Shown: positions 53,297-61,730 of the stretch, piece by piece | Layout of the letters: the number at the start of each line of letters is the position of its first letter | Position numbering within the stretch: the first letter of the stretch is position 1 | Notes under the pieces: generated by a model | The model's database searches: none | What the model saw: the letters and a program-made list of their open reading frames with translations, nothing else | Told to the model about the DNA's origin: nothing | Source: Candidatus Gastranaerophilales bacterium | Lineage (GTDB): Bacteria; Cyanobacteriota; Vampirovibrionia; Gastranaerophilales; Gastranaerophilaceae | DNA length: 64,000 bases | Assembly (NCBI GenBank): GCA_944322785.1 | Contig: CALUPW010000002.1 | Location: 1-64,000, forward strand | Direction of reading: 5' to 3' | Translations under genes and position numbers: made by a program

Positions 53297-54313
53297 ATGA
53301 GAAAACCAAACATAGCAATTTTAGGGGCAACAGGTGTTGTCGGACGGGAAATTACCGGAATAGTTGATGAAATGAAAATTCCTTATAGTGAAATTAAATT
53401 TTTATCCAGTGCAAAAAGCGCAGGTACAGAAATAGAATTTCAAGGGAAAAAATATATTGTGGAAGAAGCAAAACCGGAAAGTTTTGACCGGATAAATATC
53501 GTTCTTGCTTCAGCCGGCGGCTCAACCTCTCAAAAGTTTGCACCGGAAATCGTAAAACGGGGCGGGGTTTTGATTGACAATTCCAGTGCATTTAGAATGG
53601 AAAAAGATGTTCCGCTTGTTATTGCAAACGTAAATGATGAGGATTTGAAAAAACACAAAGGAATTATCGCAAACCCAAACTGTTCAACCTCTCAATTAAT
53701 GCTTGTTTTAAAACCGTTAAACGACAAATTTAAAATAAAAAGACTTATAGTTTCGACTTATCAGGCAGTATCAGGTGCCGGACTTGCGGCTATAAATGAG
53801 TTGAGAGAAGATACAAAAGCAAATCTTGCAGGTGAAAAGTTTGAAAACAAATGTTTTAAAAAACCGATTTCATTTAACGTAATCCCGCAGATTGATGTTT
53901 TTTGTGAAAACGGATATACAAAAGAAGAAATGAAAGTCGTGAATGAAACCAAAAAAATTCTTCATCTTGATAATGATACGCCGATTTCATGTACGGCAGC
54001 CCGTGTTCCAGTATTTAACGGACACAGCGAGGCGGTTGATATTGAATTTGAACATGAAGTGACGCCGGATGAAGTTCGGGAAATTCTTAAAAATTCTTTC
54101 GGTATAAAAGTCATTGATAATCCCGAAGATTTTGAATACCCGACAACACGTGATGCTTCAGGGGTTGATCCTGTGTTTGTCGGCCGGATACGTAAAAATC
54201 TTGCGTTTAAAAACGGAATTTCATTGTGGTGTGTTGCGGACAACCTGCGGATTGGCGCCGCTCTCAATACTGTTCGCATATGCAAGAAAGTTATTGAAAT
54301 GGATTTGTTTTAA
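53297..54313 (+). CDS. asd: Aspartate-semialdehyde dehydrogenase
   Basis: A 338-residue enzyme that reduces aspartyl phosphate for lysine, threonine, methionine and diaminopimelate. NADP motif NIAILGATGVVGREI (~5-19), catalytic Cys in IIANPNCSTSQLM (~128) and the active-site His in VPVFNGHSEAVDIEF (~245). ATG 53297 with GGGAGA upstream is the family start; the longer frame adds 21 residues without support. Confidence 0.95.
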   Translation: MRKPNIAILGATGVVGREITGIVDEMKIPYSEIKFLSSAKSAGTEIEFQGKKYIVEEAKPESFDRINIVLASAGGSTSQKFAPEIVKRGGVLIDNSSAFRMEKDVPLVIANVNDEDLKKHKGIIANPNCSTSQLMLVLKPLNDKFKIKRLIVSTYQAVSGAGLAAINELREDTKANLAGEKFENKCFKKPISFNVIPQIDVFCENGYTKEEMKVVNETKKILHLDNDTPISCTAARVPVFNGHSEAVDIEFEHEVTPDEVREILKNSFGIKVIDNPEDFEYPTTRDASGVDPVFVGRIRKNLAFKNGISLWCVADNLRIGAALNTVRICKKVIEMDLF

Positions 54314-54406
54314 ACAAATTTTTAAATAAGCTGTCCGGCCATTTTTGCGGACGGAATTTTTGTTATCAAATCAGAAATAGAATAGTTTTTTTGGAAGGAG
54401 AATAAA

Positions 54407-54658
54407 ATGATTAAATTAGCCCCCGTTATACCCCGTGTTGATGCTGTTAATAATTCAATCACTGTTGCAAATTTGAAAAATCTTAAATATATCAAAATAG
54501 GTAAAAGCGGTCTGCCTGTTGAAATGCCTCTTGTTTCCACGCAGGATAGAAATATGGCCGTAATGTTAACGGATTCGTTCGGTTTTCAGCAGGCAAAAGA
54601 TGCCGTAACTATTGCTTCAAATTACCAGAGAGATATATTTGTATTTGGCAAAAAATAA
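54407..54658 (+). CDS. Small hypothetical protein
   Basis: An 83-residue soluble protein (MIKLAPVIPRVDAVNNSITV, then SGLPVEMPLVSTQDRNMAVM and an aromatic end FVFGKK). The ribosome site GGAAGGAG is strong. Length, start and composition suggest a real gene, but I recognise no family. It is followed 38 bases later by an even smaller gene. Confidence 0.6.
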   Translation: MIKLAPVIPRVDAVNNSITVANLKNLKYIKIGKSGLPVEMPLVSTQDRNMAVMLTDSFGFQQAKDAVTIASNYQRDIFVFGKK

Positions 54659-54696
54659 AATTTACGGATTTTATAAACCTTAAAAGGAGAACAAAT

Positions 54697-54837
54697 ATGA
54701 AGGATACAGAAAACTTAAAGAAAAAATATACTGACATAAAAGAAAAAAACGAAAGCAACGCAACAAAAGCGGAAGAAAAATTAAAAATTCCGAGAACAAC
54801 CGTTGAAATGCTTGAACAAACTCTTCAGATAGCGTAA
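54697..54837 (+). CDS. 46-residue charged helical protein
   Basis: ATG 54697 is preceded by AAAAGGAGAACAAAT, a good ribosome site. The 46 residues are very rich in Lys and Glu (MKDTENLKKKYTDIKEKN start) with an amphipathic end (TTVEMLEQTLQIA), so a helical or coiled-coil small protein is likely. It belongs to the same transcript as the 83-residue gene. Function unknown. Confidence 0.55.
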   Translation: MKDTENLKKKYTDIKEKNESNATKAEEKLKIPRTTVEMLEQTLQIA

Positions 54838-54874
54838 GATATACGAAAACTTTTGTGCAGAAAATTTTACAAAC

Positions 54875-54894
54875 TTCCGGCTCGGAGGCCGGAA
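54875..54894. repeat. REP-like palindrome, copy 2
   Basis: TTCCGGC-TCGGAG-GCCGGAA followed by TGACA. Against copy 1 the outer pair changes from C:G to T:A on both arms, so the stem is preserved. Confidence 0.65.
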
Positions 54895-54930
54895 TGACAA
54901 TATAGTCACTCCGAAGGCATTAAACAGATT

Positions 54931-54959
54931 AAAAAAGACCTTTATTTAAGGTCTTTTTT
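54931..54959 (+). terminator. Terminator before rfaE2
   Basis: AAAAAAGACCTT, TATTT loop, AAGGTCTTTTTT: a 12 bp stem and T run. Confidence 0.9.
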
Positions 54960-55027
54960 ATTACTTTTTGTTAAAAATGGGCTTTATTATTCTTTGTTTC
55001 TGGTAAAATATCAAAATAAGGAGTAAT

Positions 55028-55498
55028 ATGGGACAGATTTTGAGAAGAGAAAAGGTTGCGGAATTTGTTTCAAACCTTCATAAAAGCGGAAAGACTGTTG
55101 TTGCAACAAACGGGTGTTTTGACATACTTCATGTCGGACACGTAAGATATCTTGAAAAAACAAAAACTTTTGCAGACTATATGATTGTTCTTTTGAATTC
55201 CGACAAATCAGTCCGCTCCATTAAAGGTGAAGGTCGTCCTATAAATAATGAAAACGACAGAGCGGAAATTTTGTGTGCATTAAGTTGTGTGGATTTTGTG
55301 GTTCTTTTTGATGAGGACAGTCCACGACTGCTTCTTGATGAAATCAAACCCGATGTCTATACAAAAGGCGCAGATTATACTCTGGAAACTCTGCCAGAGG
55401 CAGATATTATGAAAAAAAACGGAACCCGTGTAGAATTTATAGAATTCGTACAGGGCAAATCAACCACAAATACAATCGAAAAAATGAAAAATAATTAA
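55028..55498 (+). CDS. rfaE2: D-glycero-beta-D-manno-heptose 1-phosphate adenylyltransferase
   Basis: A 156-residue nucleotidyltransferase, the stand-alone C-terminal half of HldE, making ADP-heptose for the LPS core. The motif TNGCFDILHVGHVRYLE (~28-44) with the HxGH box and the later KGxDYTxETLPE and GKSTTNTIEKM end match the family. It opens the LPS/lipid A cluster; the kinase half (rfaE1) is not in the window. AAGGAGTAAT precedes the ATG. Confidence 0.92.
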   Translation: MGQILRREKVAEFVSNLHKSGKTVVATNGCFDILHVGHVRYLEKTKTFADYMIVLLNSDKSVRSIKGEGRPINNENDRAEILCALSCVDFVVLFDEDSPRLLLDEIKPDVYTKGADYTLETLPEADIMKKNGTRVEFIEFVQGKSTTNTIEKMKNN

Positions 55499-55510
55499 GG
55501 AGATAAACTT

Positions 55511-56614
55511 ATGAAAACTTTTACGGTTGAAGAAATTTCAAAAATTGTAGGCGGAATGCTTACTAAAGTACAGGATGTAAAAATTTCACAGATAGCACCG
55601 CCATTGTTGTCTGATGAAAATACTCTTGCACTTGCGCTTGGCGAGGAAGAAATTGCAAACCTTGCAAAATCAAATGCAAAAGCTGCTCTTGTTCCGCTTG
55701 GAGTTCAAATCGACGGGTTGACAACAATTGAAGTTGAACGCCCCCGTCTTGCAATGATGAAACTTCTCAATCTGTTTTATACAGCACCTCAGGTTAACAA
55801 AGGAGTTCACCCGACAGCAGTGGTTGACCCGAGTGCTAAACTCGGCGAAAATGTTCAAATCGGTCCCAATGTCGTAATTTCACATGACGCAGTAATCGGC
55901 GATCATACAAAAATCCTTGCAAATTCATACATCGGCGGCGGTGCTGTAATAGGACAAAACTGTTTTATCCACCCCGGTGTTAATATAGGTGATCGTGTTA
56001 AAATCGGTAATTACGTAATTCTTCATCACGGAGTTTCCTTAGGCGCCGACGGCTTCAGCTTTGTTACCGAAAATCCGGACAATATCGAACAGGCACGAAA
56101 AGACGGAGAAATTAAAGAAAATAATGCAAAACATGTTATATTTAAAATTCCGTCAATCGGTGCTGTTGAAATCGGTAATAATGTTGAAATCGGTGCAAAT
56201 ACAACAATTGACAGAGGAACAATTGAAAATACAACAATCGGTGACAATACAAAAATTGATGACCTCGTTATGATAGGACACAACTGTAAAATAGGCGAAG
56301 GTTGTCTGATAGTTTCTCAAGTCGGAATTGCCGGCAGCTGCGTAATCGGCGACAGAGTTGTAATTGCCGGTCAGGCAGGTCTTGCAGATCATATTGAAAT
56401 CGGTTCCGATACAATCATTACGGCAAAAGCGGGTGTCACAAAATCATTCCCCGAAAAATCAATCATTGTTGGTATCCCTGCTGTTCCGAGAAAAGAATTT
56501 ATAAAACAGCTTAAAACAATGAAAGACGCCCAGGATATTTTTGCAAAATTCAGAAAGTATGAACCGCTTTTAAAAGAATTTGAGGAAAACATTAATCATG
56601 ACCACAATTCTTAA
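55511..56614 (+). CDS. lpxD: UDP-3-O-acylglucosamine N-acyltransferase
   Basis: A 367-residue enzyme of lipid A synthesis that adds the N-linked acyl chain. After an N-terminal uridine-binding domain (~1-100) come left-handed beta-helix hexapeptide repeats (IGPNVVISHDAVIGDHTKI, etc.) with the catalytic His in HHGVSLGADGFSF (~178). C-terminal helix KDAQDIFAKFRKYEPL. Slightly longer than E. coli LpxD. It overlaps lpxC by 17 bases. Confidence 0.93.
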   Translation: MKTFTVEEISKIVGGMLTKVQDVKISQIAPPLLSDENTLALALGEEEIANLAKSNAKAALVPLGVQIDGLTTIEVERPRLAMMKLLNLFYTAPQVNKGVHPTAVVDPSAKLGENVQIGPNVVISHDAVIGDHTKILANSYIGGGAVIGQNCFIHPGVNIGDRVKIGNYVILHHGVSLGADGFSFVTENPDNIEQARKDGEIKENNAKHVIFKIPSIGAVEIGNNVEIGANTTIDRGTIENTTIGDNTKIDDLVMIGHNCKIGEGCLIVSQVGIAGSCVIGDRVVIAGQAGLADHIEIGSDTIITAKAGVTKSFPEKSIIVGIPAVPRKEFIKQLKTMKDAQDIFAKFRKYEPLLKEFEENINHDHNS

Positions 56615-57416
56615 AGAAGTTCAGATTGAAGGTCACGGTTTGATGAAAAACAAACCGTGTACGGTAAAATTATTCCCTTCAAATTCCGGCAAAATCAGAT
56701 ATTTTGTCAACGGCGAAGAACCGTTTGAAGCGAATGTAGATAATGTTTTGTCAACGGATCACTGCGTTGTTCTCGGTAACAAAAAAGCGAAAGCAATGTT
56801 AACCGAACATCTGACAGCTGCTCTTGCCTTTTGCGGGATTGACAGCATTGACATTTGTATGGATGAAATGGAAGTGCCGGCGCTTGACGGTAGTTCAAAA
56901 AAATGGGTTGACCTTTTTAAGTCTGCCGGAATAGAAAAACATCTTTTCGAAAAGAAAAAATATTATACCGTGCGTGAGCCTGTGTATTATCTGAACGGCA
57001 AAACAAGTCTTGTTGTGCTTCCTGCACCGGAGCTTTATATTTCATATTCCGTAAACTATAATCATCCGGATTTGACAGGACGATGGGTTGCATACAATCC
57101 TAAAAATCAGGAGGAGATTATTGAAGCAAGAACCTTCGGCTTTTATAAAGATTTGAAAAAATTCCAGATGCTCGGGTTTGCGCAAGGAGTAAACATTGAA
57201 AACACTCTCGGTTTACAGGATGAAGGCTACACCTCGCCATTAAAAAGCGAAAACGAACCCGTGAAACATAAAATTCTTGATTTAATCGGGGATTTTTATT
57301 TGACAGGCGTAAATCCTTTAAATATGAAATGCCAGATTCTTGTAAAAGAAGCCGGTCATGCCGTTCATATTAAAACAGCAAAAATCTTGAAGGAAAAATT
57401 AATTGAATGTAAATAA
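56598..57416 (+). CDS. lpxC: UDP-3-O-acyl-GlcNAc deacetylase
   Basis: A 272-residue zinc enzyme, the committed step of lipid A synthesis. Zinc/catalytic residues: His in TEHLTAALAFCGID (~70), then KHKILDLIGDFYL with a His and Asp (~230), and the general-base His region GHAVHIKTAKIL. ATG 56598 is within the end of lpxD, with AAACATTAATC upstream; the longer frame adds six residues. The usual GTGL... start is degenerate. Confidence 0.9.
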   Translation: MTTILKEVQIEGHGLMKNKPCTVKLFPSNSGKIRYFVNGEEPFEANVDNVLSTDHCVVLGNKKAKAMLTEHLTAALAFCGIDSIDICMDEMEVPALDGSSKKWVDLFKSAGIEKHLFEKKKYYTVREPVYYLNGKTSLVVLPAPELYISYSVNYNHPDLTGRWVAYNPKNQEEIIEARTFGFYKDLKKFQMLGFAQGVNIENTLGLQDEGYTSPLKSENEPVKHKILDLIGDFYLTGVNPLNMKCQILVKEAGHAVHIKTAKILKEKLIECK

Positions 57417-57473
57417 TTTGTCCTGTTTTATTGAAAAATAAATACAAAAAATATAAATGATAGGAGATAAAAA

Positions 57474-57926
57474 ATGACAGAAGAAATAAAATCAGAAGTT
57501 TTGAGCTTTGATACAATAGAGATAATGGAAATGATTCCGCACAGATTTCCATTCCTTCTTGTAGACAGAATAACGGAATGCGTTCCGGGTAAATATGCAA
57601 AAGGATACAAAAATCTTACAATGAACGAACAATTTTTCCAGGGGCATTTTCCGGGAAATCCTATAATGCCGGGAGTTTTGCAGCTTGAGGCCCTGGCTCA
57701 GTGTTCGGCGCCTATATTAATGACAATGCCTGAATTTGAAGGGAAATTAACTTTATATGCGGGTGTAGACGGAGTAAGATTTAAAAATATCGTCCGCCCC
57801 GGAGACAAATTTGAAATGGAAGTTGAACTTACGAAAGTCAAAGGCCCTATCTGTAAAGCACATGGTATCGGAAAAGTTGACGGCAAAATATGTGTTGAAG
57901 CAGACATGACTTTTGCACTGAAATAA
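57474..57926 (+). CDS. fabZ: 3-hydroxyacyl-ACP dehydratase FabZ
   Basis: A 150-residue hot-dog fold enzyme of fatty-acid elongation. The catalytic pair lies in FFQGHFPGNPIMPGVLQLEA (His and Glu), after MEMIPHRFPFLLVDRI. Gene order lpxC-fabZ is typical of lipid A clusters, where fabZ supplies acyl chains. A TAGGAGATAAAA sequence precedes ATG 57474. Confidence 0.95.
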   Translation: MTEEIKSEVLSFDTIEIMEMIPHRFPFLLVDRITECVPGKYAKGYKNLTMNEQFFQGHFPGNPIMPGVLQLEALAQCSAPILMTMPEFEGKLTLYAGVDGVRFKNIVRPGDKFEMEVELTKVKGPICKAHGIGKVDGKICVEADMTFALK

Positions 57927-58018
57927 TTGTATGTTCGGCTGCGTCAAACGGTTGATTTTTATAGAAAAATACATAATTAAATAGACAATTTAAACAGGTC
58001 TGATGTATAATAAAAAGT

Positions 58019-59191
58019 ATGAGAAATGATATTCCCATACTTTTTAACTTATTTAATAACAAAAATAATAAAGAGAGTGCTGTTTCGGATAAAGATAAGC
58101 TGGAAAATGCAATACTTTTAGCCATGCTTTATATTTCGCATAACACCCGTCTTGACGGTCGTTTTGTCTATCGTAACAGTGCAACTTCCTCAAAAAAATA
58201 TTCAGACAGAATATACAGCTCAATCCGTCATGCAGGAACATTGTATGCACTGTATCTTTGTGAAAAATATCTGGACAACAAGGTTCTTCATAAAAAAAGA
58301 ATTTTAGCATCGGAATATCTTATAAATAATTATATAAAAAGAATAAGCGCTGACTGTTACGGGCTTATTTCCAAAAAAGAGGAGGGAGCACCTGCTCTTG
58401 TTGCAACATCAGGAGGGACAGGACTTGCTTTGATTGCACTGTCAAATCTCCTGCCGGAAAGTAAGGTGAATGTATATACCCTCCGCAAAATGGGTAATTT
58501 TCTTCTGTGGATGCAGACAAATAACGGGGATTTCTGGCCGAGTTATGAATTATTGAAAAAGGAAAAGTCAAACGTTCATTCAGCAAGATATTATCCGGGT
58601 GAAGCTTGTCTGGGGCTTTTGTATCTTTATGAAGTCGATAAAGATGAAAAATGGCTTGAGGCTTCTAAAAAAGGAATAATGAAAATTGTTCAAACATCCT
58701 TAAATACCCCTGAATCGGAATTAAAATTTGACCACTGGGGACTTCTTGCAATACAAAAACTTTTTGAAACGGAAAATAACGGACTGTCACACGAGGAAAA
58801 AAATCTTATTACAGGATTTGTTGAAAAAAACGTCAAAGTGGTTCTGGAATTACAGAAAACAGATTCAAAAGAAGCTGATTGCGGAGCATTTAATGGAACA
58901 AAAACTTTATGCGGTCTTGCAACAATTATGGAAGGTTTGATTGCAGCATACGATTGTGTTCCGGCAAACGTTCTGAAAGCCAGAATTAAATATGCGGTTG
59001 AAGCCGGACTTGATCATCTTTATAAATATCAAATAAAAGCCGGCGAAATGGAAGGCGGAATTCCCGGAACTTATTTGTGGAACACATTGACTGCCGACGA
59101 TAAAGACAGAGAAGTCAGAATTGATAATGTCCAGCATGCACTTTCTGCATGGATTACATATAAAAAAATTTTAAATTCCGAAAAAATTTAA
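58019..59191 (+). CDS. Hypothetical alpha/alpha-barrel-like protein
   Basis: A 390-residue soluble protein. Repeating helical pairs, HAGTLYALYLCEKY, GGTGLALIALSNLL, YPGEACLGLLYLYE, LCGLATIMEGLIAAYD, fit an (alpha/alpha)6 toroid as in some glycosidases, epimerases or polysaccharide lyases. The acid-rich loop ADCGAFNGTKT may be catalytic. It lies in the lipid A cluster and may act on a sugar of the cell envelope; the substrate is unknown. The start lies 92 bases after fabZ and has no strong ribosome site. Confidence 0.55.
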   Translation: MRNDIPILFNLFNNKNNKESAVSDKDKLENAILLAMLYISHNTRLDGRFVYRNSATSSKKYSDRIYSSIRHAGTLYALYLCEKYLDNKVLHKKRILASEYLINNYIKRISADCYGLISKKEEGAPALVATSGGTGLALIALSNLLPESKVNVYTLRKMGNFLLWMQTNNGDFWPSYELLKKEKSNVHSARYYPGEACLGLLYLYEVDKDEKWLEASKKGIMKIVQTSLNTPESELKFDHWGLLAIQKLFETENNGLSHEEKNLITGFVEKNVKVVLELQKTDSKEADCGAFNGTKTLCGLATIMEGLIAAYDCVPANVLKARIKYAVEAGLDHLYKYQIKAGEMEGGIPGTYLWNTLTADDKDREVRIDNVQHALSAWITYKKILNSEKI

Positions 59192-59238
59192 GCAAAAAAT
59201 TTTATTTAGTGTTTTTTAGTTCCCCGTAAGGAGAAAAT

Positions 59239-60837
59239 ATGCAAATTAATACAATTACCCCTCTTAATAAAAGATGTTTATATAATTACAATCAACAACC
59301 ATTAAAAAATTCACCGGTTTCACAGGAGTCCTTTTGCCCTCAATATGCCAAGCTCCCTTCAACAAACCAGTATCTGGCTTTTACCGGAGGTTACAGCCTC
59401 AACCTTGCTGAAACTATAAAAAACCTTGATAAATTAGCGGCAAAAGATTCATCGGTTTATCCAAGACATATCCGGGAGTGGGCGGAAATGATTTTGGAAA
59501 GCGGAAATAAAGCTAAACTAACTTTAATTGATATTCACAAAAAATATTATGAATCATTAAAGGATTGCACTTCTCTTAATGAGGCAAAAGAAAGATTTGC
59601 GGAATTTGCAGATGTATTATCCGACAAACAGGTCAAATTCAGTGAAAAATCTTTTGGCGATGATGTCAAAAAAGGCTTGATTGAATATTTTGATAAAGAT
59701 GAAGATTTGTCATTACAGCTTTTAAAACTTTACTATGCAGACGGGTTTTCAATAAACGACCTGAAACAATATACAGGTGGAAAAGATATTTATTATACAA
59801 TGAAAAAATTAAATATTCCGCTTTTGAATAAGCATTACGGACATATTTTAAAGTTTTCCGACCCTGATTATAACGCAAGATTGACTGCGGAAATGACATA
59901 CAAACGTCGTCTTGCTTTGGATAAAAAAGCAAAAATGGAAGGTGAACCCGTTTATATTCCCAGAGGCCCGCTTTCAAAAGAACATAAAGAACACATATCC
60001 GAGGGATTGAAAAGATATTATATGGAAAATCCCGAACGGATATACGGAATGTCTGAAAGACAAAAAGATTTTTACCGCCAAAATCCTGAAAAATCAAAAG
60101 AATTTGGCAGGGTGTTAAAACGTGCATGGAATATTTTCGGAGCAGACAGAATAAAAGATGAACTTTCAAGATTTATGAAAGTACACGGAATAAAATCTTT
60201 TGATGTTGAAACTTTGCCCGAAAACATAACTTCTCAGCAGTCAAAATTACTTAAACGTTTCTGGGCGGAAAACGAATGGGCAAGAAAATCTTTTTCTAAA
60301 AACATGAAATTTGCATGGAAAAAAATTAAAGAAGAAAATGAAACATTTTTTACAATAAGTACCACTCCTTCACAATTAAAAAAATTTGTTGAAGAAAAAG
60401 CCGGATTAAAACCGGGAACTTTAAATGTCGATACAATATACAATCCTTATCTTGAAACAAGCAGAATTGACGAAACTTCAAATACTATTTTTTCAAAATA
60501 TACAGACATTGCAGGTATAGGTGATATTATGGCCGATACATACCAGATTTCAGTGCTTAATGTATTCGGGGAACTGGATAAAATGAATTTAAAACAAAAA
60601 CCGAAAGATTTTCAGTTGATAATGGATTATACTCTATATCTTGCAAAAAGAAATCTTCAAAAAAACGGTAAATCTTACAAAACCCAGTCAACTGATGAAG
60701 CACGGAACGATTATATGGAGCTTGCCATGATTGCGGCACAGTCTAAAAGTCAGGAACTTGTTGATATTGTTAAAAAAGCTCTTGATGACGGTTTTGATAT
60801 GGCTCTGGAGTTTCATAAAGATTTCATATTAAAATAA
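59239..60837 (+). CDS. Leader-bearing protein with NUMOD3-like segment
   Basis: A 532-residue protein. The first ~50 residues form a leader ending LAFTGG, as in the genes at 3576 and 35244. The middle is helical; near residue 248 GPLSKEHKEHISEGLKRYY, then NPERIYGMSERQKDFYRQNP, resembles NUMOD3, a DNA-binding motif of homing endonucleases, here repeated but without a nuclease domain in view. The last ~170 residues are helical. Function unknown. AAGGAG precedes the ATG. Such genes seem to be lineage-specific. Confidence 0.55.
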   Translation: MQINTITPLNKRCLYNYNQQPLKNSPVSQESFCPQYAKLPSTNQYLAFTGGYSLNLAETIKNLDKLAAKDSSVYPRHIREWAEMILESGNKAKLTLIDIHKKYYESLKDCTSLNEAKERFAEFADVLSDKQVKFSEKSFGDDVKKGLIEYFDKDEDLSLQLLKLYYADGFSINDLKQYTGGKDIYYTMKKLNIPLLNKHYGHILKFSDPDYNARLTAEMTYKRRLALDKKAKMEGEPVYIPRGPLSKEHKEHISEGLKRYYMENPERIYGMSERQKDFYRQNPEKSKEFGRVLKRAWNIFGADRIKDELSRFMKVHGIKSFDVETLPENITSQQSKLLKRFWAENEWARKSFSKNMKFAWKKIKEENETFFTISTTPSQLKKFVEEKAGLKPGTLNVDTIYNPYLETSRIDETSNTIFSKYTDIAGIGDIMADTYQISVLNVFGELDKMNLKQKPKDFQLIMDYTLYLAKRNLQKNGKSYKTQSTDEARNDYMELAMIAAQSKSQELVDIVKKALDDGFDMALEFHKDFILK

Positions 60838-60911
60838 TATAAAATTATTGTTGTTACCTTTGATTTGTACTATAATTGACACATAAAAGGCAAAGAGAGG
60901 TAATTTTATTT

Positions 60912-61721
60912 ATGATAGACAAAACAGCAATTATCCATCCGTCAGCAGAAATTGCCGCTGATGCGATTATCGGACCTTATGTTGTAATAGGTGAAAATGT
61001 TAAAATCGGAAGCGGGACAAGAGTAATTTCGAATGCCCATATAGAGTTTGCAGAAATTGGTGAAAATTGTACAATTTCACCGTTTGCAACAATCGGCTCC
61101 GAACCGCAGGATTTAGGCTACAAAGACGAACCTACAAAAGTTGTTATAGGTGACGGTACAATAATTAAAGAAAACGTAACCGTACATAGAGGTGCGGCAT
61201 GCGGGGATTTTACAACAAGAATAGGTAAAAAATGTCTTTTAATGGTAGGCTCTCATGTTGCTCACAACTGTGTTCTGGCAGATGAGGTAATTCTGGCAAA
61301 TCTTGTTACATTAGGCGGACATGTTCATGTCGGATTCGGCGCATTTGTCGGCGGAATGAGCGTGTTCCATCAGAATATAAGAATCGGCGATATGGCGATA
61401 ATAAGCGGATTTTCAGCATCCCGTCAGGATATTTTGCCGTATTCAAAAGGCGAAGGCAGACCGCCGGTGCCAAGAGGTCTTAATGTTATAGCAATGAAAA
61501 GGAGAGGTGTTCCGCTTGATGTTAGAACACATACAAACGAAGCATTTAAACTTTTGATTTCAGAAGAATATAACACAACTCAGGCAATCGAAAAAATTAA
61601 AGCTGAAATTCCGATGAATCCGTATATTGAAAAGATGATTGAATTTATCAAGACTTCAAAACGGGGAGTGCTTTTAAAATCTCACAAATCCGGTCATGAA
61701 TGTCTGGAAGATGAAGAGTAA
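60912..61721 (+). CDS. lpxA: UDP-N-acetylglucosamine O-acyltransferase
   Basis: A 269-residue trimeric left-handed beta-helix enzyme, first step of lipid A. Hexapeptide repeats (IHPSAEIAADAIIGPYVVIG start), catalytic His region HVAHNCVLADEV (~121), GGHVHVGFGAFVGG and the C-terminal helices. Start at ATG 60912; the longer frame has 12 more residues. It is closed by an acidic C terminus. AGAGGTAATTTTAT precedes the ATG. Confidence 0.93.
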   Translation: MIDKTAIIHPSAEIAADAIIGPYVVIGENVKIGSGTRVISNAHIEFAEIGENCTISPFATIGSEPQDLGYKDEPTKVVIGDGTIIKENVTVHRGAACGDFTTRIGKKCLLMVGSHVAHNCVLADEVILANLVTLGGHVHVGFGAFVGGMSVFHQNIRIGDMAIISGFSASRQDILPYSKGEGRPPVPRGLNVIAMKRRGVPLDVRTHTNEAFKLLISEEYNTTQAIEKIKAEIPMNPYIEKMIEFIKTSKRGVLLKSHKSGHECLEDEE

Positions 61722-61730
61722 GGAGTGATA

